A program made the position numbers and the translations under genes. Of a stretch of DNA of 42,562 nucleotides, positions 27,698 to 36,838 are shown piece after piece. Within the stretch, counting starts at the first letter, position 1, and each line of letters starts with the position of its first letter. The stretch is from Spirochaetaceae bacterium (GTDB lineage Bacteria > Spirochaetota > Spirochaetia > SZUA-6 > Bin103): positions 1-42,562 of the forward strand of contig JAPPKD010000034.1 in the NCBI GenBank assembly GCA_028820215.1. The letters run 5' to 3'. The notes beneath the pieces were generated by a model that had not been told where the DNA came from, ran no database searches, and saw only the letters and a program-made list of their open reading frames with translations.

Positions 27698-27751
27698 TGC
27701 CCCCGATGATCTGACCCGTCGCGGACGCGGGATTCGATCGGCAGGTCGAGG

Positions 27752-30556
27752 ATGGTCCGCTTCGCCCTCAGACGGCTGGTCCACAGCGGGGCGCTGAGCG
27801 CGTCGCTGCTGCTGGCGGCGGTCCTCTGCGTCGCCGCGGTGGCGAGTGTCCCGATCTACACGCGCGGGGTCCTGCAGAAGCTGCTGCGCGCCGATTTGGA
27901 GGGGCTGCAGCACGCCGGAGGGACGTTCCCCGGACGGATCCACGCGGAGCTCGATTTCTCCCGCCCCGCGCGCGGCGGCGACGGCTTCGCGCGGTACCAG
28001 GCCGTCGATGCGGCGATCGGGCCGCTGGTCGGCGACTTGGGACTGGGCCTGCTGGCCGGCACGCAGCAACTCACCCTCGGCCCCGTGTTCTTCCAGCCCC
28101 GCGGGCGGCCGGGCGCGCGGCGGCTGATCAAGGTTGAGACGCTGTCCGGCCTTGCCGAACACGTGCGGATCACCCGCGGCCGCATGTTCGGCAGTGCCGG
28201 CTCCACCGCTGCGGCGGACGGGCCGTACGAGGCGATCGTGACCGAGCGCGCCGTCGCGCAGCTCGACCTGCGGCTCGGCGCCACGTACGAGCTCGATCGG
28301 CCGTCGCCCGACGGAGCGGGGCCGCTGGCGGTCACGGTGGTCGGCGTGTTCACGCTGGCCGATGAGCGCGATCCGTTCTGGTTCCTGCCGCCTCGCTTCT
28401 ACGACGACAGCTTCCTGGTCGACGACGGACGCTTCCGGCGGGAGTTGCTGCACGCGGGCTCCGAGGGATTGAAGGTGGCGCAGTGGCACTACGCCATGGA
28501 CTACCACCAGCTGACCGTCGGCGACCTGCCGCGGGTGGAGCGCGTGATCGACGCCTACGCCCGCCGCGCCGCCGATATCGGTCTCCAGTGGCGGGTGGCG
28601 TTCCGGGACACGCTCGCCGCCTATCGGGAGCGGGCGTACCGGCTGCGCTTGACGCTCTGGTTCCTGCAGGTGCCAGTGCTCGTGGTGCTGCTGTTGTTCA
28701 CGCAGGCGATCTCCCGCGCGCGGGTAGAGTCGGAACGGGTCGAGCTTGCCACCTTCATCGGCCGCGGCGCGCACGCCGGCCAGCTCGCGAAGCGCGCGCT
28801 GGTCGAGGGCGCGCTGCTGGCGGTGGTGGCGCTGCTGATCGGCCTGCCGGCGGGCTTGGTGCTCAGCCGGCTGGTGGGCGCGTCGGCGGGGTTCCTGAAC
28901 TTCGTGCAGCGCCAGGCGCTGCCGGTGACGGTCGACGCGGGCGCCTGCCGTGCGGGAGCGGCCGGAGCAATGCTGTTCCTCCTGGCCATGCTCGGCTCCA
29001 CGCTGCGACATACGCGACGTACCATCGTGCACGGGGTCAGCCAACAGGAACGCGCCGTTGCGGCCGGGACCCTGGAGGCCGGGCGCAACGGTCGGGCCGC
29101 CGCGGCCGGGGCAGCGCTGATCGCGGTGGCGCTATACGGCCTGTTGCGCGCCTCGGCGCAAGAGGCCGTCCTGGAGCGGACCGGCACCGCCGGCGCCGAT
29201 CTCCCGCTCGATCCGTTGCTGTTCGCGGGCGCCACGCTGTTCACTCTGGGCGTCGCGCTGCTGTTCGTGGCGCTCTTTCCGTACCTGGTCGGTCTTGTCT
29301 TCACGTCCGGCCGCCGCATCTGGAGCCCGGCGTGGTATGGAGCGCTGGCGCGCCTGGGCCGTGGCGGCGGGGAGCGCATGAGCGTGATGCTGTTTCTGAC
29401 GCTGGCGTTCGCGTTCGGGGCGTTCTTCAGCATCACCGCGCGCACCGTCAACGCCGCCGTCGAGGACCGCATCCGTTATCGCGAGGGAGCCGATCTCGTC
29501 ATCGAGCCGCTGTGGAGCAGGCAACCCGCCGCAGCCGCGGGCGGTCCCGCCGGCTACCGGTACGTGGAGCCGGACCTGCGGCGCTACGCCGGGATCGACG
29601 GCATCGAAGGGGTCACCGGCGTCCTGCGGCGCTCCGGGGTGACCGCCGTGATCGGCGGCGGGCGCGGCACGGTGGTCGAGCTGATGGCGGTGGTCCCGGA
29701 CGGTTTCGCGGAGGTCGCCTGGTTCCGGGCCGGCCTGCTGCCCGCGCACCGCCACCACTACCTCAACGTGTTGGCCGCCGACCCGCGGGCCATGCTCCTC
29801 TCCACCACGTTGCAGCGCGCGTACGGCATCGAGCTCGGCGCTCCGGTCAGCCTGACCTGGGCCGGCCAGGCGCCCCTTGCCGGCCATGCCGCCGCGTTCG
29901 TGGACTTCTGGCCGGCGTATGACCCGCACCGGGACCACCTGGTGGTCGCCAACCTGGCGTACGTGCATGCCAGGATGCAGATTGAGCCGTATGAGCTGTG
30001 GGCCGAGCGTGCGAGGGGCGTCGACAACCGCATCATCCTGGACGGCATCGACCGCGCGGGCGTGCGCATCAGCGCGCTCACCGACACCGGCGCTCAGGTC
30101 AGCGCCGCGCGGCAGGAGCCTGCGATGCTCGGCCTCAACGGCACGCTCACAATCGGCTTTCTGCTGGTCACGGGGGTCGCCGCCGCCGCCTTCGTCATCG
30201 CCGCGGCGATCTCGCTCCGCTCCCGGCAGGCGGAGTTGGCCGTGATCCGGTCGATCGGACTGTCGCGCCGCCGCGTGTTTGCCATGGCGGCGTGGGAGCA
30301 GTTCCTGGTGGCACTGTCAGCGGTGGTCGTGGGTGTGGTGCTGGGCGCGGTTGCCGCCAGGATCTACGTGCCGACGATGCAGGTGGTGGCAACCGCCGCC
30401 GAACGCGTGCCGCCGCTGCGCGTCGTTGCCCTCTCAAGCGACTTCATCCGTCTCTATGCGATCGCGGCGGCGACGTTCATCGTCGGCGCGCTGGTGGTGA
30501 GCAGCCTGATCGGGCGGCTCCGGATCCACCAGGCCATCCGGTTGGGACAGGAGTGA
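27752..30556 (+). CDS. FtsX-like ABC transporter permease
   Basis: The product is 934 residues. It has an N-terminal membrane segment (SASLLLAAVLCVAAVASV), a large extracytoplasmic part, a central membrane bundle, a second extracytoplasmic part and a C-terminal FtsX-type bundle ending QAIRLGQE. The segment LRSRQAELAVIRSIGLSRRR is the coupling helix typical of MacB/FtsX permeases. These permeases work by moving periplasmic domains, often for lipoprotein or drug export. Its stop overlaps the start of the adaptor gene by one base. No ATPase gene is present beside it. Confidence 0.9.
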   Translation: MVRFALRRLVHSGALSASLLLAAVLCVAAVASVPIYTRGVLQKLLRADLEGLQHAGGTFPGRIHAELDFSRPARGGDGFARYQAVDAAIGPLVGDLGLGLLAGTQQLTLGPVFFQPRGRPGARRLIKVETLSGLAEHVRITRGRMFGSAGSTAAADGPYEAIVTERAVAQLDLRLGATYELDRPSPDGAGPLAVTVVGVFTLADERDPFWFLPPRFYDDSFLVDDGRFRRELLHAGSEGLKVAQWHYAMDYHQLTVGDLPRVERVIDAYARRAADIGLQWRVAFRDTLAAYRERAYRLRLTLWFLQVPVLVVLLLFTQAISRARVESERVELATFIGRGAHAGQLAKRALVEGALLAVVALLIGLPAGLVLSRLVGASAGFLNFVQRQALPVTVDAGACRAGAAGAMLFLLAMLGSTLRHTRRTIVHGVSQQERAVAAGTLEAGRNGRAAAAGAALIAVALYGLLRASAQEAVLERTGTAGADLPLDPLLFAGATLFTLGVALLFVALFPYLVGLVFTSGRRIWSPAWYGALARLGRGGGERMSVMLFLTLAFAFGAFFSITARTVNAAVEDRIRYREGADLVIEPLWSRQPAAAAGGPAGYRYVEPDLRRYAGIDGIEGVTGVLRRSGVTAVIGGGRGTVVELMAVVPDGFAEVAWFRAGLLPAHRHHYLNVLAADPRAMLLSTTLQRAYGIELGAPVSLTWAGQAPLAGHAAAFVDFWPAYDPHRDHLVVANLAYVHARMQIEPYELWAERARGVDNRIILDGIDRAGVRISALTDTGAQVSAARQEPAMLGLNGTLTIGFLLVTGVAAAAFVIAAAISLRSRQAELAVIRSIGLSRRRVFAMAAWEQFLVALSAVVVGVVLGAVAARIYVPTMQVVATAAERVPPLRVVALSSDFIRLYAIAAATFIVGALVVSSLIGRLRIHQAIRLGQE

Positions 30557-31572
30557 TGCGGTCGGGCGCGGCGAGGGTGCGGATGGCGGCGGCATGGCTG
30601 GCCCTCCTGCCGGCGTTTTCCGGATGCCTGTTCCCGCGCGAGGAGGAGCCGCTGGCGCCGCCGCTGGTCCGCCCGGCGGTGATCACCTACCGGACGGTTC
30701 CGGCGCTGCGCACAACCATCGAGCAGACCGTGGTGGTGACCGGGCACGTCACCTACCGCACGCAGAGCGCGGTCGCCTTCGAGCGTGGCGGCGGCAGGCT
30801 GCTTCGCATAGCCGTGGAGTTCGACGAGCGCGTGCGCGCCGGGGACCTGCTGGCCGAGCTGCGCAACGACGATCTGCGGGTTCGACTCCGAGAGCGGGAG
30901 ATCGCGCTGCGCAAGGCGGAGTTGCACCACGAGCGGGCGCGGGCGACCGGCGCCGACCGCATCGGGACGGAGCTGGCGGCCCTGGACGTGGAGTTGGCCG
31001 CGCTGCACCTGGAGGCCGCGCGCCGGGATCTGCTCGGCACCGAGCTGCGCGCTCCCATGGACGGCGTGGTCACCTACACGCTGCCGGCCGCTCCGGGCGA
31101 TCACCTCGACCCGTTCGTGACGGTGGTCCGGCTTGCCGACCCGGCCGTGCTGGTGGTCGAGTACCGCGGCGCCGAGGCCGACCGCTTCGAGCTCGGCGTG
31201 GAGGTCGAGTTGACCGTCGGCTCCGAGAAGGCGCAACATCGCGGCCGCGTGATCGAAACGCCGTCGTCGATGCCGCCTGCGCGGCTGACGCAGGAGCCCG
31301 CGGCGCGTGACCGGATCCGCATCCGGATGCTCGAACCGCCGCCGGAGTTCTCCTTCGGCCAGTCGGTCCGGGTCGTGCTGACCGAGGAGCGGCGCGAGGA
31401 CGTGGTGGTCATCCCGCGCAACCTGGTGCGCAGCTATCTGGACGCCGACTACGTGTACGTGCTGGACGGCGGCGAGAAGCAGGAACGGGCCGTCGAGGTC
31501 GGCTTGGTGACGGCGAGCCGGGTGGAGATCGTGCGCGGACTGGACGCCGGAGAGCAGGTCATCGTCCGGTAG
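30556..31572 (+). CDS. HlyD/MacA-like lipoprotein adaptor
   Basis: The product is 338 residues. It starts with a lipoprotein signal (WLALLPAFSGC) followed by a proline-rich stretch. The periplasmic adaptor pattern follows: lipoyl half VVVTGHVTYRTQSAVAF, a helical hairpin at about 105-155, second lipoyl half LRAPMDGVVTYTLPAAPGD, beta-barrel, and membrane-proximal VGLVTASRVEIVRGLDAGE. It would link the FtsX-like permease to an outer partner. The ATG shares a base with the permease stop and is preceded by GGGACAGGAG. A damaged second copy of its last 165 residues lies at 33230-33721. Confidence 0.9.
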   Translation: MRSGAARVRMAAAWLALLPAFSGCLFPREEEPLAPPLVRPAVITYRTVPALRTTIEQTVVVTGHVTYRTQSAVAFERGGGRLLRIAVEFDERVRAGDLLAELRNDDLRVRLREREIALRKAELHHERARATGADRIGTELAALDVELAALHLEAARRDLLGTELRAPMDGVVTYTLPAAPGDHLDPFVTVVRLADPAVLVVEYRGAEADRFELGVEVELTVGSEKAQHRGRVIETPSSMPPARLTQEPAARDRIRIRMLEPPPEFSFGQSVRVVLTEERREDVVVIPRNLVRSYLDADYVYVLDGGEKQERAVEVGLVTASRVEIVRGLDAGEQVIVR

Positions 31573-31758
31573 TGCGGCCGGGGGGCGGGGGCCCGCGCCC
31601 CCCCCCCCCCCAAACCCCCCCCGTGGGGGCGGGGGGCGGCCCGGGGGGAACCGGGGCGGGGCGGGGGCGGGGGGGGGCGGGCCCCCGCCCCCCCGCGCGC
31701 GCCCCGGGGGGGGCGGGGCGGCCCCCCCGCGCCCCCGCCCCGCCCCCCCCCCCCCCCA
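31573..31758. repeat. low-complexity tract of almost pure G and C
   Basis: About 186 bases consist nearly only of G and C runs, including C14 and C15 homopolymers, with just a handful of A or T. No protein-coding pattern fits. It starts immediately after the adaptor stop, where an ABC ATPase gene could be expected. It may be a sequencing or assembly artefact rather than real sequence. Confidence 0.85.
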
Positions 31759-31787
31759 CGCCGTTGGGCCGGCGCGGCGACTCGGCG

Positions 31788-32849
31788 CTACCGGGCGCTG
31801 TCCGGTTCCGGGTCGCCGAGCGCAGCGCGAACGGCGCGCAGATAGGTGCGGCTCACCGGAATCTCCTGCCCGGTGGTGAGCCGCAGGATCGTTCGCCCGT
31901 CCTTCGGAATCACGCGTTTCATGTAGCGCCGTGATACCCAGTACGAGCGGTGCACCTGCAGGCCGTGGGCGCTGAGCTCGGCCACCGCATCCGCGAATTT
32001 CATCAGGATGAGGCCCGAACCGGCGGGCGTGAATGCCTTGACGTAGTGATCTTCGACCTTGACGTAGATGAGGTCGGTGCCGAGCTTGCGCGGCAGCCGG
32101 TCGAATATCGAACGTGGCCGCGTCAGCGGTGTCGCGGCGGCGCCGGCTGCCGGCTGTGCGGCGCTCCCGGTGAGTTGCTGGCGGCTCGACCCGGCCTCCG
32201 GCGCAGCAGCCGCATCGGCGTTGCGCACGACGGCTGGCAGATGGCCGTGGTCGCAGCGATGGCGGGCGACTTCGGCATCGTCGGCCCGGCTGGAAGCCGC
32301 AGGCCGTTCGGTCGTTTCCGGTCGATCCGGAGTTCCGTTCAGCTTGACGCGCTGCAGGGCGATGAAGTGGATCAGAAGCGTCGCCGGCATCAGCACGGCC
32401 AGGACACGAAGGTACGTGACCGGCAGTCCTCCCACGCACTCGGGCCGGATCAACTGATCGATCGTGCACACGACACCGGTCGCGGGAACGGCCGCGAGCA
32501 GCGTGGCGCCTGCCAGGCCGATGGTAGCCGTCCGCGGCGTGCTGTCGCGCAGCCAGTACAGCGCCACGGCGCTCATGCAGAAGCACACGGGCCAGGCGAC
32601 GAAGTACCACAGCGACCAGTAGCCTAGTCGCCGGAGCGTGGACAGCTGCTCGAAGGTGCTGATGGGGCCGATGATGGTGAACACGGCCACGACCGCAGTG
32701 AGGGCGGCAAGGACGTCCCGGATCATGCGCGGCGTGAGGAGTTCCCGGTACTCGTAGCGCATAGCCTGCGGTCGATCGGCGCCATCCGGGAACATCGCGA
32801 GCTTCCCGGAGCGTATCTGCTCCGTCGAAGGACCTGTTACTTCTTCCAC
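31788..32849 (-). CDS. LytTR-domain transcription regulator with membrane-spanning N-terminus
   Basis: The product is 353 residues from a GTG at 32849 preceded by a strong AGGAGG site six bases upstream. Four hydrophobic segments span about 35-175 (including VLAALTAVVAVFTIIGPIS, FVAWPVCFCMSAVALYWL and VLMPATLLIHFIALQ). A low-complexity linker and a LytTR DNA-binding domain follow at about 255-353: DLIYVKVEDHYVKAF, GLQVHRSYWVSRRYMKRV and GQEIPVSRTYLRAVR. It likely senses a membrane signal and regulates nearby genes such as the transporter. An upstream TTG at 32918 keeps the frame open, but the ribosome site decides for 32849. Confidence 0.88.
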   Translation of the reverse strand: MEEVTGPSTEQIRSGKLAMFPDGADRPQAMRYEYRELLTPRMIRDVLAALTAVVAVFTIIGPISTFEQLSTLRRLGYWSLWYFVAWPVCFCMSAVALYWLRDSTPRTATIGLAGATLLAAVPATGVVCTIDQLIRPECVGGLPVTYLRVLAVLMPATLLIHFIALQRVKLNGTPDRPETTERPAASSRADDAEVARHRCDHGHLPAVVRNADAAAAPEAGSSRQQLTGSAAQPAAGAAATPLTRPRSIFDRLPRKLGTDLIYVKVEDHYVKAFTPAGSGLILMKFADAVAELSAHGLQVHRSYWVSRRYMKRVIPKDGRTILRLTTGQEIPVSRTYLRAVRAALGDPEPDSAR

Positions 32850-32888
32850 GGAAGTCCTCCTGTCGTTCGTCAACTCATGTCTGTTGGC

Positions 32889-32918
32889 AATATATGAACG
32901 CCGGTTCCGGAGTAGCAA
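32889..32918 (-). promoter_or_regulatory. promoter of the LytTR regulator gene
   Basis: On the minus strand there is TTGCTA (32913-32918), 18 bases, and TATATT (32889-32894, five of six consensus). The predicted start near 32882 leaves a leader of about 32 bases with the AGGAGG site. Confidence 0.5.
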
Positions 32919-33229
32919 GTTGCAACCAGGCAGTGCGAGTGCGGTATCAAGAAGGCTGCCGAGAGCGTGACCGATGTCCGTGATTACCCGGAGTTGATGT
33001 GCGCTTCATTGGCTCTTCCTTGAGCGTATTTCGGTTCCTTGCATGGCCCGGGAAAGTTCAATTGATTACGCGCTATCGAACGGAGCTCGCACGTACGCCC
33101 CGTGGTCGGAGTCCGGATACGGCCGCACCGGGACACACCAACCGGACAGCGAGCCGGTGGTGACGCTCGCGCTCCCCGGCACGGACCCCGCCATCGAAGG
33201 TGAGCATGAGCTGCTTCACATCGTGGTAC
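32919..33229. other. intergenic stretch without a recognised gene
   Basis: A 75-codon plus-strand frame runs from 33043 to 33270 (segments YALSNGARTYAPWSESGYG and ELLHIVVHAAG), but it has no ribosome site and runs into the adaptor remnant. I recognise nothing in it. Base composition is less GC-rich near 32880-33060. Confidence 0.4.
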
Positions 33230-33721
33230 ACGCTGCCGGCTGCTCGGCGACCATCTCGACCCGTTCGTGACGGTAGTGCGGATTGCCGACCCGGCCGCGC
33301 TGGTGGTCGAGTACCGCGGCGCCGACGCCGACCGCTTCGAGCTCGGCGTGTCGGTCGACCTGACCGTCGGCGCCGAGCCGGCGCAACACCGCGGTCGCGT
33401 GATCGAACGCCCTCGTCCGTGCCGCCGGCGCGGCTGACGGAGGAACCCGCGGCGCGTGACCGGATCCGCATTCGCATGCTCGAACCGCTGCCGGAGATCT
33501 ACCTCGGCCAGGCGGTCCGGGTAGCGCTGACCGAAGAGCGCCGCGAGGACGTGGTGGTCATCCCGCGCAACCTGGTGCGCAGCTACCTGGATGCCGACTA
33601 CTTGTACGTGCTGGACGGTGGTGAGAAGCTGGAGCGGGCGGTCGAGGTCGGGCTGGTGACGGCAAGCCCGGCGGAGATCCTGCGCGGACTGGACGCCGGC
33701 GAGCAGGTCATCGTCAGGTAA
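33230..33721 (+). pseudogene. truncated, frameshifted copy of the HlyD/MacA-like adaptor
   Basis: The sequence follows 31072-31572 closely to the last codon. After GATCGAA one base is missing compared with the intact gene (near 33405), which moves the reading into another frame. The downstream part reads PPARLTEEPAARDRIRIRML and VVVIPRNLVRSYLDADYLYV in one frame; the upstream part (VVRIADPAALVVEYRGADAD-like) is in another. The first half of the adaptor, including its signal peptide, is absent. It is a relic of duplication or recombination around the LytTR gene. Confidence 0.85.
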
Positions 33722-33881
33722 GCGTACGGGAGGCGGCGTCAAGTTCTCGGGATGGACGCAAACACGATGGAACATCTACGTTGTCTGAGACATGTCGGAA
33801 GATAGGGATCGAGGTGATCGAGCCCGAAGAGACAGACGCGCCGTGACGTTGGATCGCCCTCACTGGACGCTGGAGGTCATC

Positions 33882-34643
33882 GTGCGCTTGCCTAGGATCG
33901 TGGCCGCAATGGTACTGGCGCCACCGCTGGCCTTGGCTTTGTCCGCTGCAGCGTACGCCGAGGCTGTCGCCGAGCAGGAGTTAACCGCGTTGCCAGCCGT
34001 CGTCGATGTCCGCACCGCAGCGGAGCAGGGGAACGCCATGGCACAGGTGCTGCTCGGCCGCCTGTACACCACCGACCTGCTCCTCTTTCGCGAGGACTTC
34101 GTCGAGGCGTACCGCGCGGCAGGGGTCAGCCCGTGTTTCTGCACCGTGCCGGCTGATTACGACCAGGCGGTCCGATGGTTCGGACGCGCGGCCACGCACG
34201 GGAATGCTCAAGGACAGGCCTTGCTCGCATACCTGTACTACCATGGCAAGGGAGCGGCGCAGAACCATGTCCGGGCGTTCCAGTTGTTCGAGAGCGCTGC
34301 CGAGCAGGGGCACACTTGGGCGCAGTCATGGATCGGGTACCTGTATGCCACCGGCGAAGGGGTAGCGCAGGATCACGTTGAGGCTGCCCGGTGGTATAGG
34401 CTCGCGGCCGAGAAAGGGGACGCCTATGCTCAGCATCAGCTTGCAAACACGTACCGGTGGGGCGATTCGGATGATCGCGTGCGTGCGTATGCGTGGCTGC
34501 TCCTTGCCGCTGCGCAAGGAGAAGATGGTGCCGAACCCGAGCGCGAATTGGCAGCCACGCGGTTGACCGACGAACAGATCGCCGAAGCGAAAAGCTTGGC
34601 ATGGGAGTTCTGGGGCCGGCTGGTATCGTCGCAGCAACCATGA
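33882..34643 (+). CDS. secreted Sel1-repeat protein
   Basis: The product is 253 residues. A signal peptide (about 1-28, MVLAPPLALALSAAAYAEA) is followed by Sel1-like TPR repeats: AAEQGNAMAQVLLGRLY, AATHGNAQGQALLAYLYYHG, AAEQGHTWAQSWIGYLYATG and AAEKGDAYAQHQLANTYRWG. Sel1 repeats form a helical solenoid for protein binding, here outside the cytoplasm. I chose the GTG at 33882, with GGAGG five bases upstream, over the ATG at 33792, because the 30 extra residues would be charged and would precede the signal peptide. The stop overlaps the glycosidase ATG. Confidence 0.87.
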   Translation: MRLPRIVAAMVLAPPLALALSAAAYAEAVAEQELTALPAVVDVRTAAEQGNAMAQVLLGRLYTTDLLLFREDFVEAYRAAGVSPCFCTVPADYDQAVRWFGRAATHGNAQGQALLAYLYYHGKGAAQNHVRAFQLFESAAEQGHTWAQSWIGYLYATGEGVAQDHVEAARWYRLAAEKGDAYAQHQLANTYRWGDSDDRVRAYAWLLLAAAQGEDGAEPERELAATRLTDEQIAEAKSLAWEFWGRLVSSQQP

Positions 34644-36838
34644 GCCCGTCGAGCGTCGGCCGGCCGTGCCGGTGCCTCTACGTCTCGCCCCGCGGCGACG
34701 ACCGCTGGTCCGGCGCCGTCCCCGCGCCGTCCGCAAGCGCGGGACGGGACGCCGACGGGCCGTTCGCCACCCTCACCCGTGCGCGCGACGGGATCCGGGC
34801 GCTCAGGGCCCAGGGACGGATTGACGGACCCGTCGACGTGCTGGTGCTGGGCGGTACCTATCGGTTCAGCGAGCCGTTGACGCTTGACGCCCGCGACTCC
34901 GGTACGTCCGACCATCCGGTCACGTACGCAGCGTTTCCGGGCGAGCGGCCGGTCCTGAGCGGCGGCCGGGCGCTGACCGGCTGGGAGCCGTACCGCGCCG
35001 CGATCGTGCGGTGCGCGGTGCCGCCCGGAACGATGTTCCGGCAGTTGTTCTATCGCGACCGGCGCCAGGTCCGGGCTCGCTGGCCGGCGCGCGATCCGGC
35101 CGATCCGCGCTACGGCGGCTGGGCGTTCATCGACGAGGTGCTGCCGAAAGCCGAAGGAGACGAATACCCGCGAACGTTCCGCTGCGGTCCCGAGCGGCCG
35201 CCGCGGCGGTGGGCCAGACCGCGGCAGGCCGACGTCTTCATCCACCCGTGGCTGTGCTGGCTGAACGACATCATCCCGGTCGAGTCCGTGGACGGGTCGG
35301 GCACGATCACGCTGACCCGATTCGCCCACCACGGCAAGCACGAGCTCACGGTCGGCAACCGGTTCGTCGTCGAGAACGTGCTGGAGGAGCTGCGCGGTCC
35401 CGGCCAGTGGTGCCTGGACGCCGAGGCCGGCACCGTCTACTTCTGGCCGCCGGGCCCGCTTGCGGAAGGCGAGGTCGTCGCGCCGGTCACCGACCGCATC
35501 TTCGAGCTGCGCGGCACCGCCGCGGAGCCCGTGCACGACATCGCCATCAGCGGCTTCACCTTCGCCCATACCCGCTCGCCGTTCCCCGAACACCAGCACG
35601 GGGAGACCTTCCATTCGCCCGGACTGCGCGGCGGCACCGTCCACCTGGAGCACGCCGAGCGCTGCCGGATCGAGCGCAACACCTTCCGCGCGGTCGGCGC
35701 CGACGGCGTCCACCTGGAGGGACCCAACGCCCACAACACCATCGCCTCCAACGAGTTCGCCTACGCCGGCGCGTGCGGCGTGTCGGTCGCCAGCAACTCG
35801 AAGCAGAACACCGTCACGTGGATGGACCGGGAGGTGGTGGCCGAGCGCACCCGCGAGTACCCGCGTTTCACCGGCAACGTGGTTCGCAACAACCACATCC
35901 ACCACAACGGCGCCATCAAGAAGCGCTGCGGCGCGATCCAGGTGTTCGCCATGAACAGCGTCGACAACGTGATCGCTCACAACTTCATCCACGACACCTC
36001 CGACAAGGCGGTGATGATGAAGGACGGCTTCGGGCGGATCACCGTCGAGTACAACCGCATGGAGCGCCTGGGACTGGAGTGCGCGGACACCGCCGCGGTG
36101 ATGTCGGAATCGTGGTTCGTGCTGCCCGACGACCCGGATCTGAACAAGGGCCTCGTGATCCGCAACAATCTGATCCGGGACGTGATCGGCTGCGCCGCCT
36201 ACGGCACGCCGATGAAGCGCGACTACGTGCGCGGCACCAGGGCCGGCGGCAGGATCTGGACGCCGTACTTCAACTGGGGAATCTACTCGGACAACACCGG
36301 CATGAGCATCCTCATCTCCGGCAACATCGTCGCCGGCACCGTGCTCGGCGGCGTGTCGCTGCCGGTGGGCAACCCCACGGACATCCTGATCGAGAACAAC
36401 GTTTTCGTGGACGCGCTGGCCAGCCAAGCCGACCTGCAGGTCGGCGGCGGCCGGACGAAGGGCGAGGGGGCTTCCGGCAACCGCTTCGTGCGCAACGTCG
36501 TCTTCTACACGACGCGCGATGCGGCCCTGCTGAACACGACCGAGCAGACCCGTACCGCCTTCGCCGAGTGTGACCACAACCTGTACTGGCCGGCCGCGGG
36601 GCAGACGCCCGTGGTCAATGGCGTGCCGGACGGATCGTTCGAAGCGTGGCGGGCGCTGGGCTTCGACCGCCACTCCGTGTTCGCCGACCCGCTGTTCGTG
36701 GACTACGCGAACGGCGACTTGCGGCTGCGGCGCGAGTCGCCGGCGTTCGCGCTCGGCTTCCGGCCGATCGACGTGCACCGCATCGGGCTGGAGACGCCCG
36801 GAGCGGTGGGTGCCGGCGCGGGCTCGGGGCGGACGTGA
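34640..36838 (+). CDS. right-handed beta-helix protein, GH141-like glycosidase
   Basis: The product is 732 residues. The N-terminus CLYVSPRGDDRWSG, then PFATLTRARDGIRAL, GTYRFSEPLTLDARDSG and FPGERPVLSGGRALTGW, is the classic opening of pectate-lyase-fold enzymes near family GH141. Beta-helix coils rich in Asn follow (NTFRAVGADGVHLEG, VVRNNHIHHNG, NVIAHNFIHDTSDKAV). It would act on a plant-like or sulfated polysaccharide; known GH141 members remove fucose or cut xylan. No signal peptide is seen, which is unusual for this fold. It overlaps the upstream gene as ATGA and the downstream gene as GTGA. Confidence 0.87.
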   Translation: MSPSSVGRPCRCLYVSPRGDDRWSGAVPAPSASAGRDADGPFATLTRARDGIRALRAQGRIDGPVDVLVLGGTYRFSEPLTLDARDSGTSDHPVTYAAFPGERPVLSGGRALTGWEPYRAAIVRCAVPPGTMFRQLFYRDRRQVRARWPARDPADPRYGGWAFIDEVLPKAEGDEYPRTFRCGPERPPRRWARPRQADVFIHPWLCWLNDIIPVESVDGSGTITLTRFAHHGKHELTVGNRFVVENVLEELRGPGQWCLDAEAGTVYFWPPGPLAEGEVVAPVTDRIFELRGTAAEPVHDIAISGFTFAHTRSPFPEHQHGETFHSPGLRGGTVHLEHAERCRIERNTFRAVGADGVHLEGPNAHNTIASNEFAYAGACGVSVASNSKQNTVTWMDREVVAERTREYPRFTGNVVRNNHIHHNGAIKKRCGAIQVFAMNSVDNVIAHNFIHDTSDKAVMMKDGFGRITVEYNRMERLGLECADTAAVMSESWFVLPDDPDLNKGLVIRNNLIRDVIGCAAYGTPMKRDYVRGTRAGGRIWTPYFNWGIYSDNTGMSILISGNIVAGTVLGGVSLPVGNPTDILIENNVFVDALASQADLQVGGGRTKGEGASGNRFVRNVVFYTTRDAALLNTTEQTRTAFAECDHNLYWPAAGQTPVVNGVPDGSFEAWRALGFDRHSVFADPLFVDYANGDLRLRRESPAFALGFRPIDVHRIGLETPGAVGAGAGSGRT

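Noticed and set aside
27023..29044. A 673-codon minus-strand frame opposite the DUF4389 and FtsX genes
   Set aside because: It is an antisense shadow, rich in Arg, Pro and Gln with no fold.
31572..31934. A 120-codon Gly/Pro-rich frame over the G/C tract
   Set aside because: It is an artefact of homopolymer runs and has no coding character.
30454..32610. A 718-codon minus-strand frame across adaptor, G/C tract and regulator
   Set aside because: It joins antisense sequence with a wrong frame of the LytTR gene.
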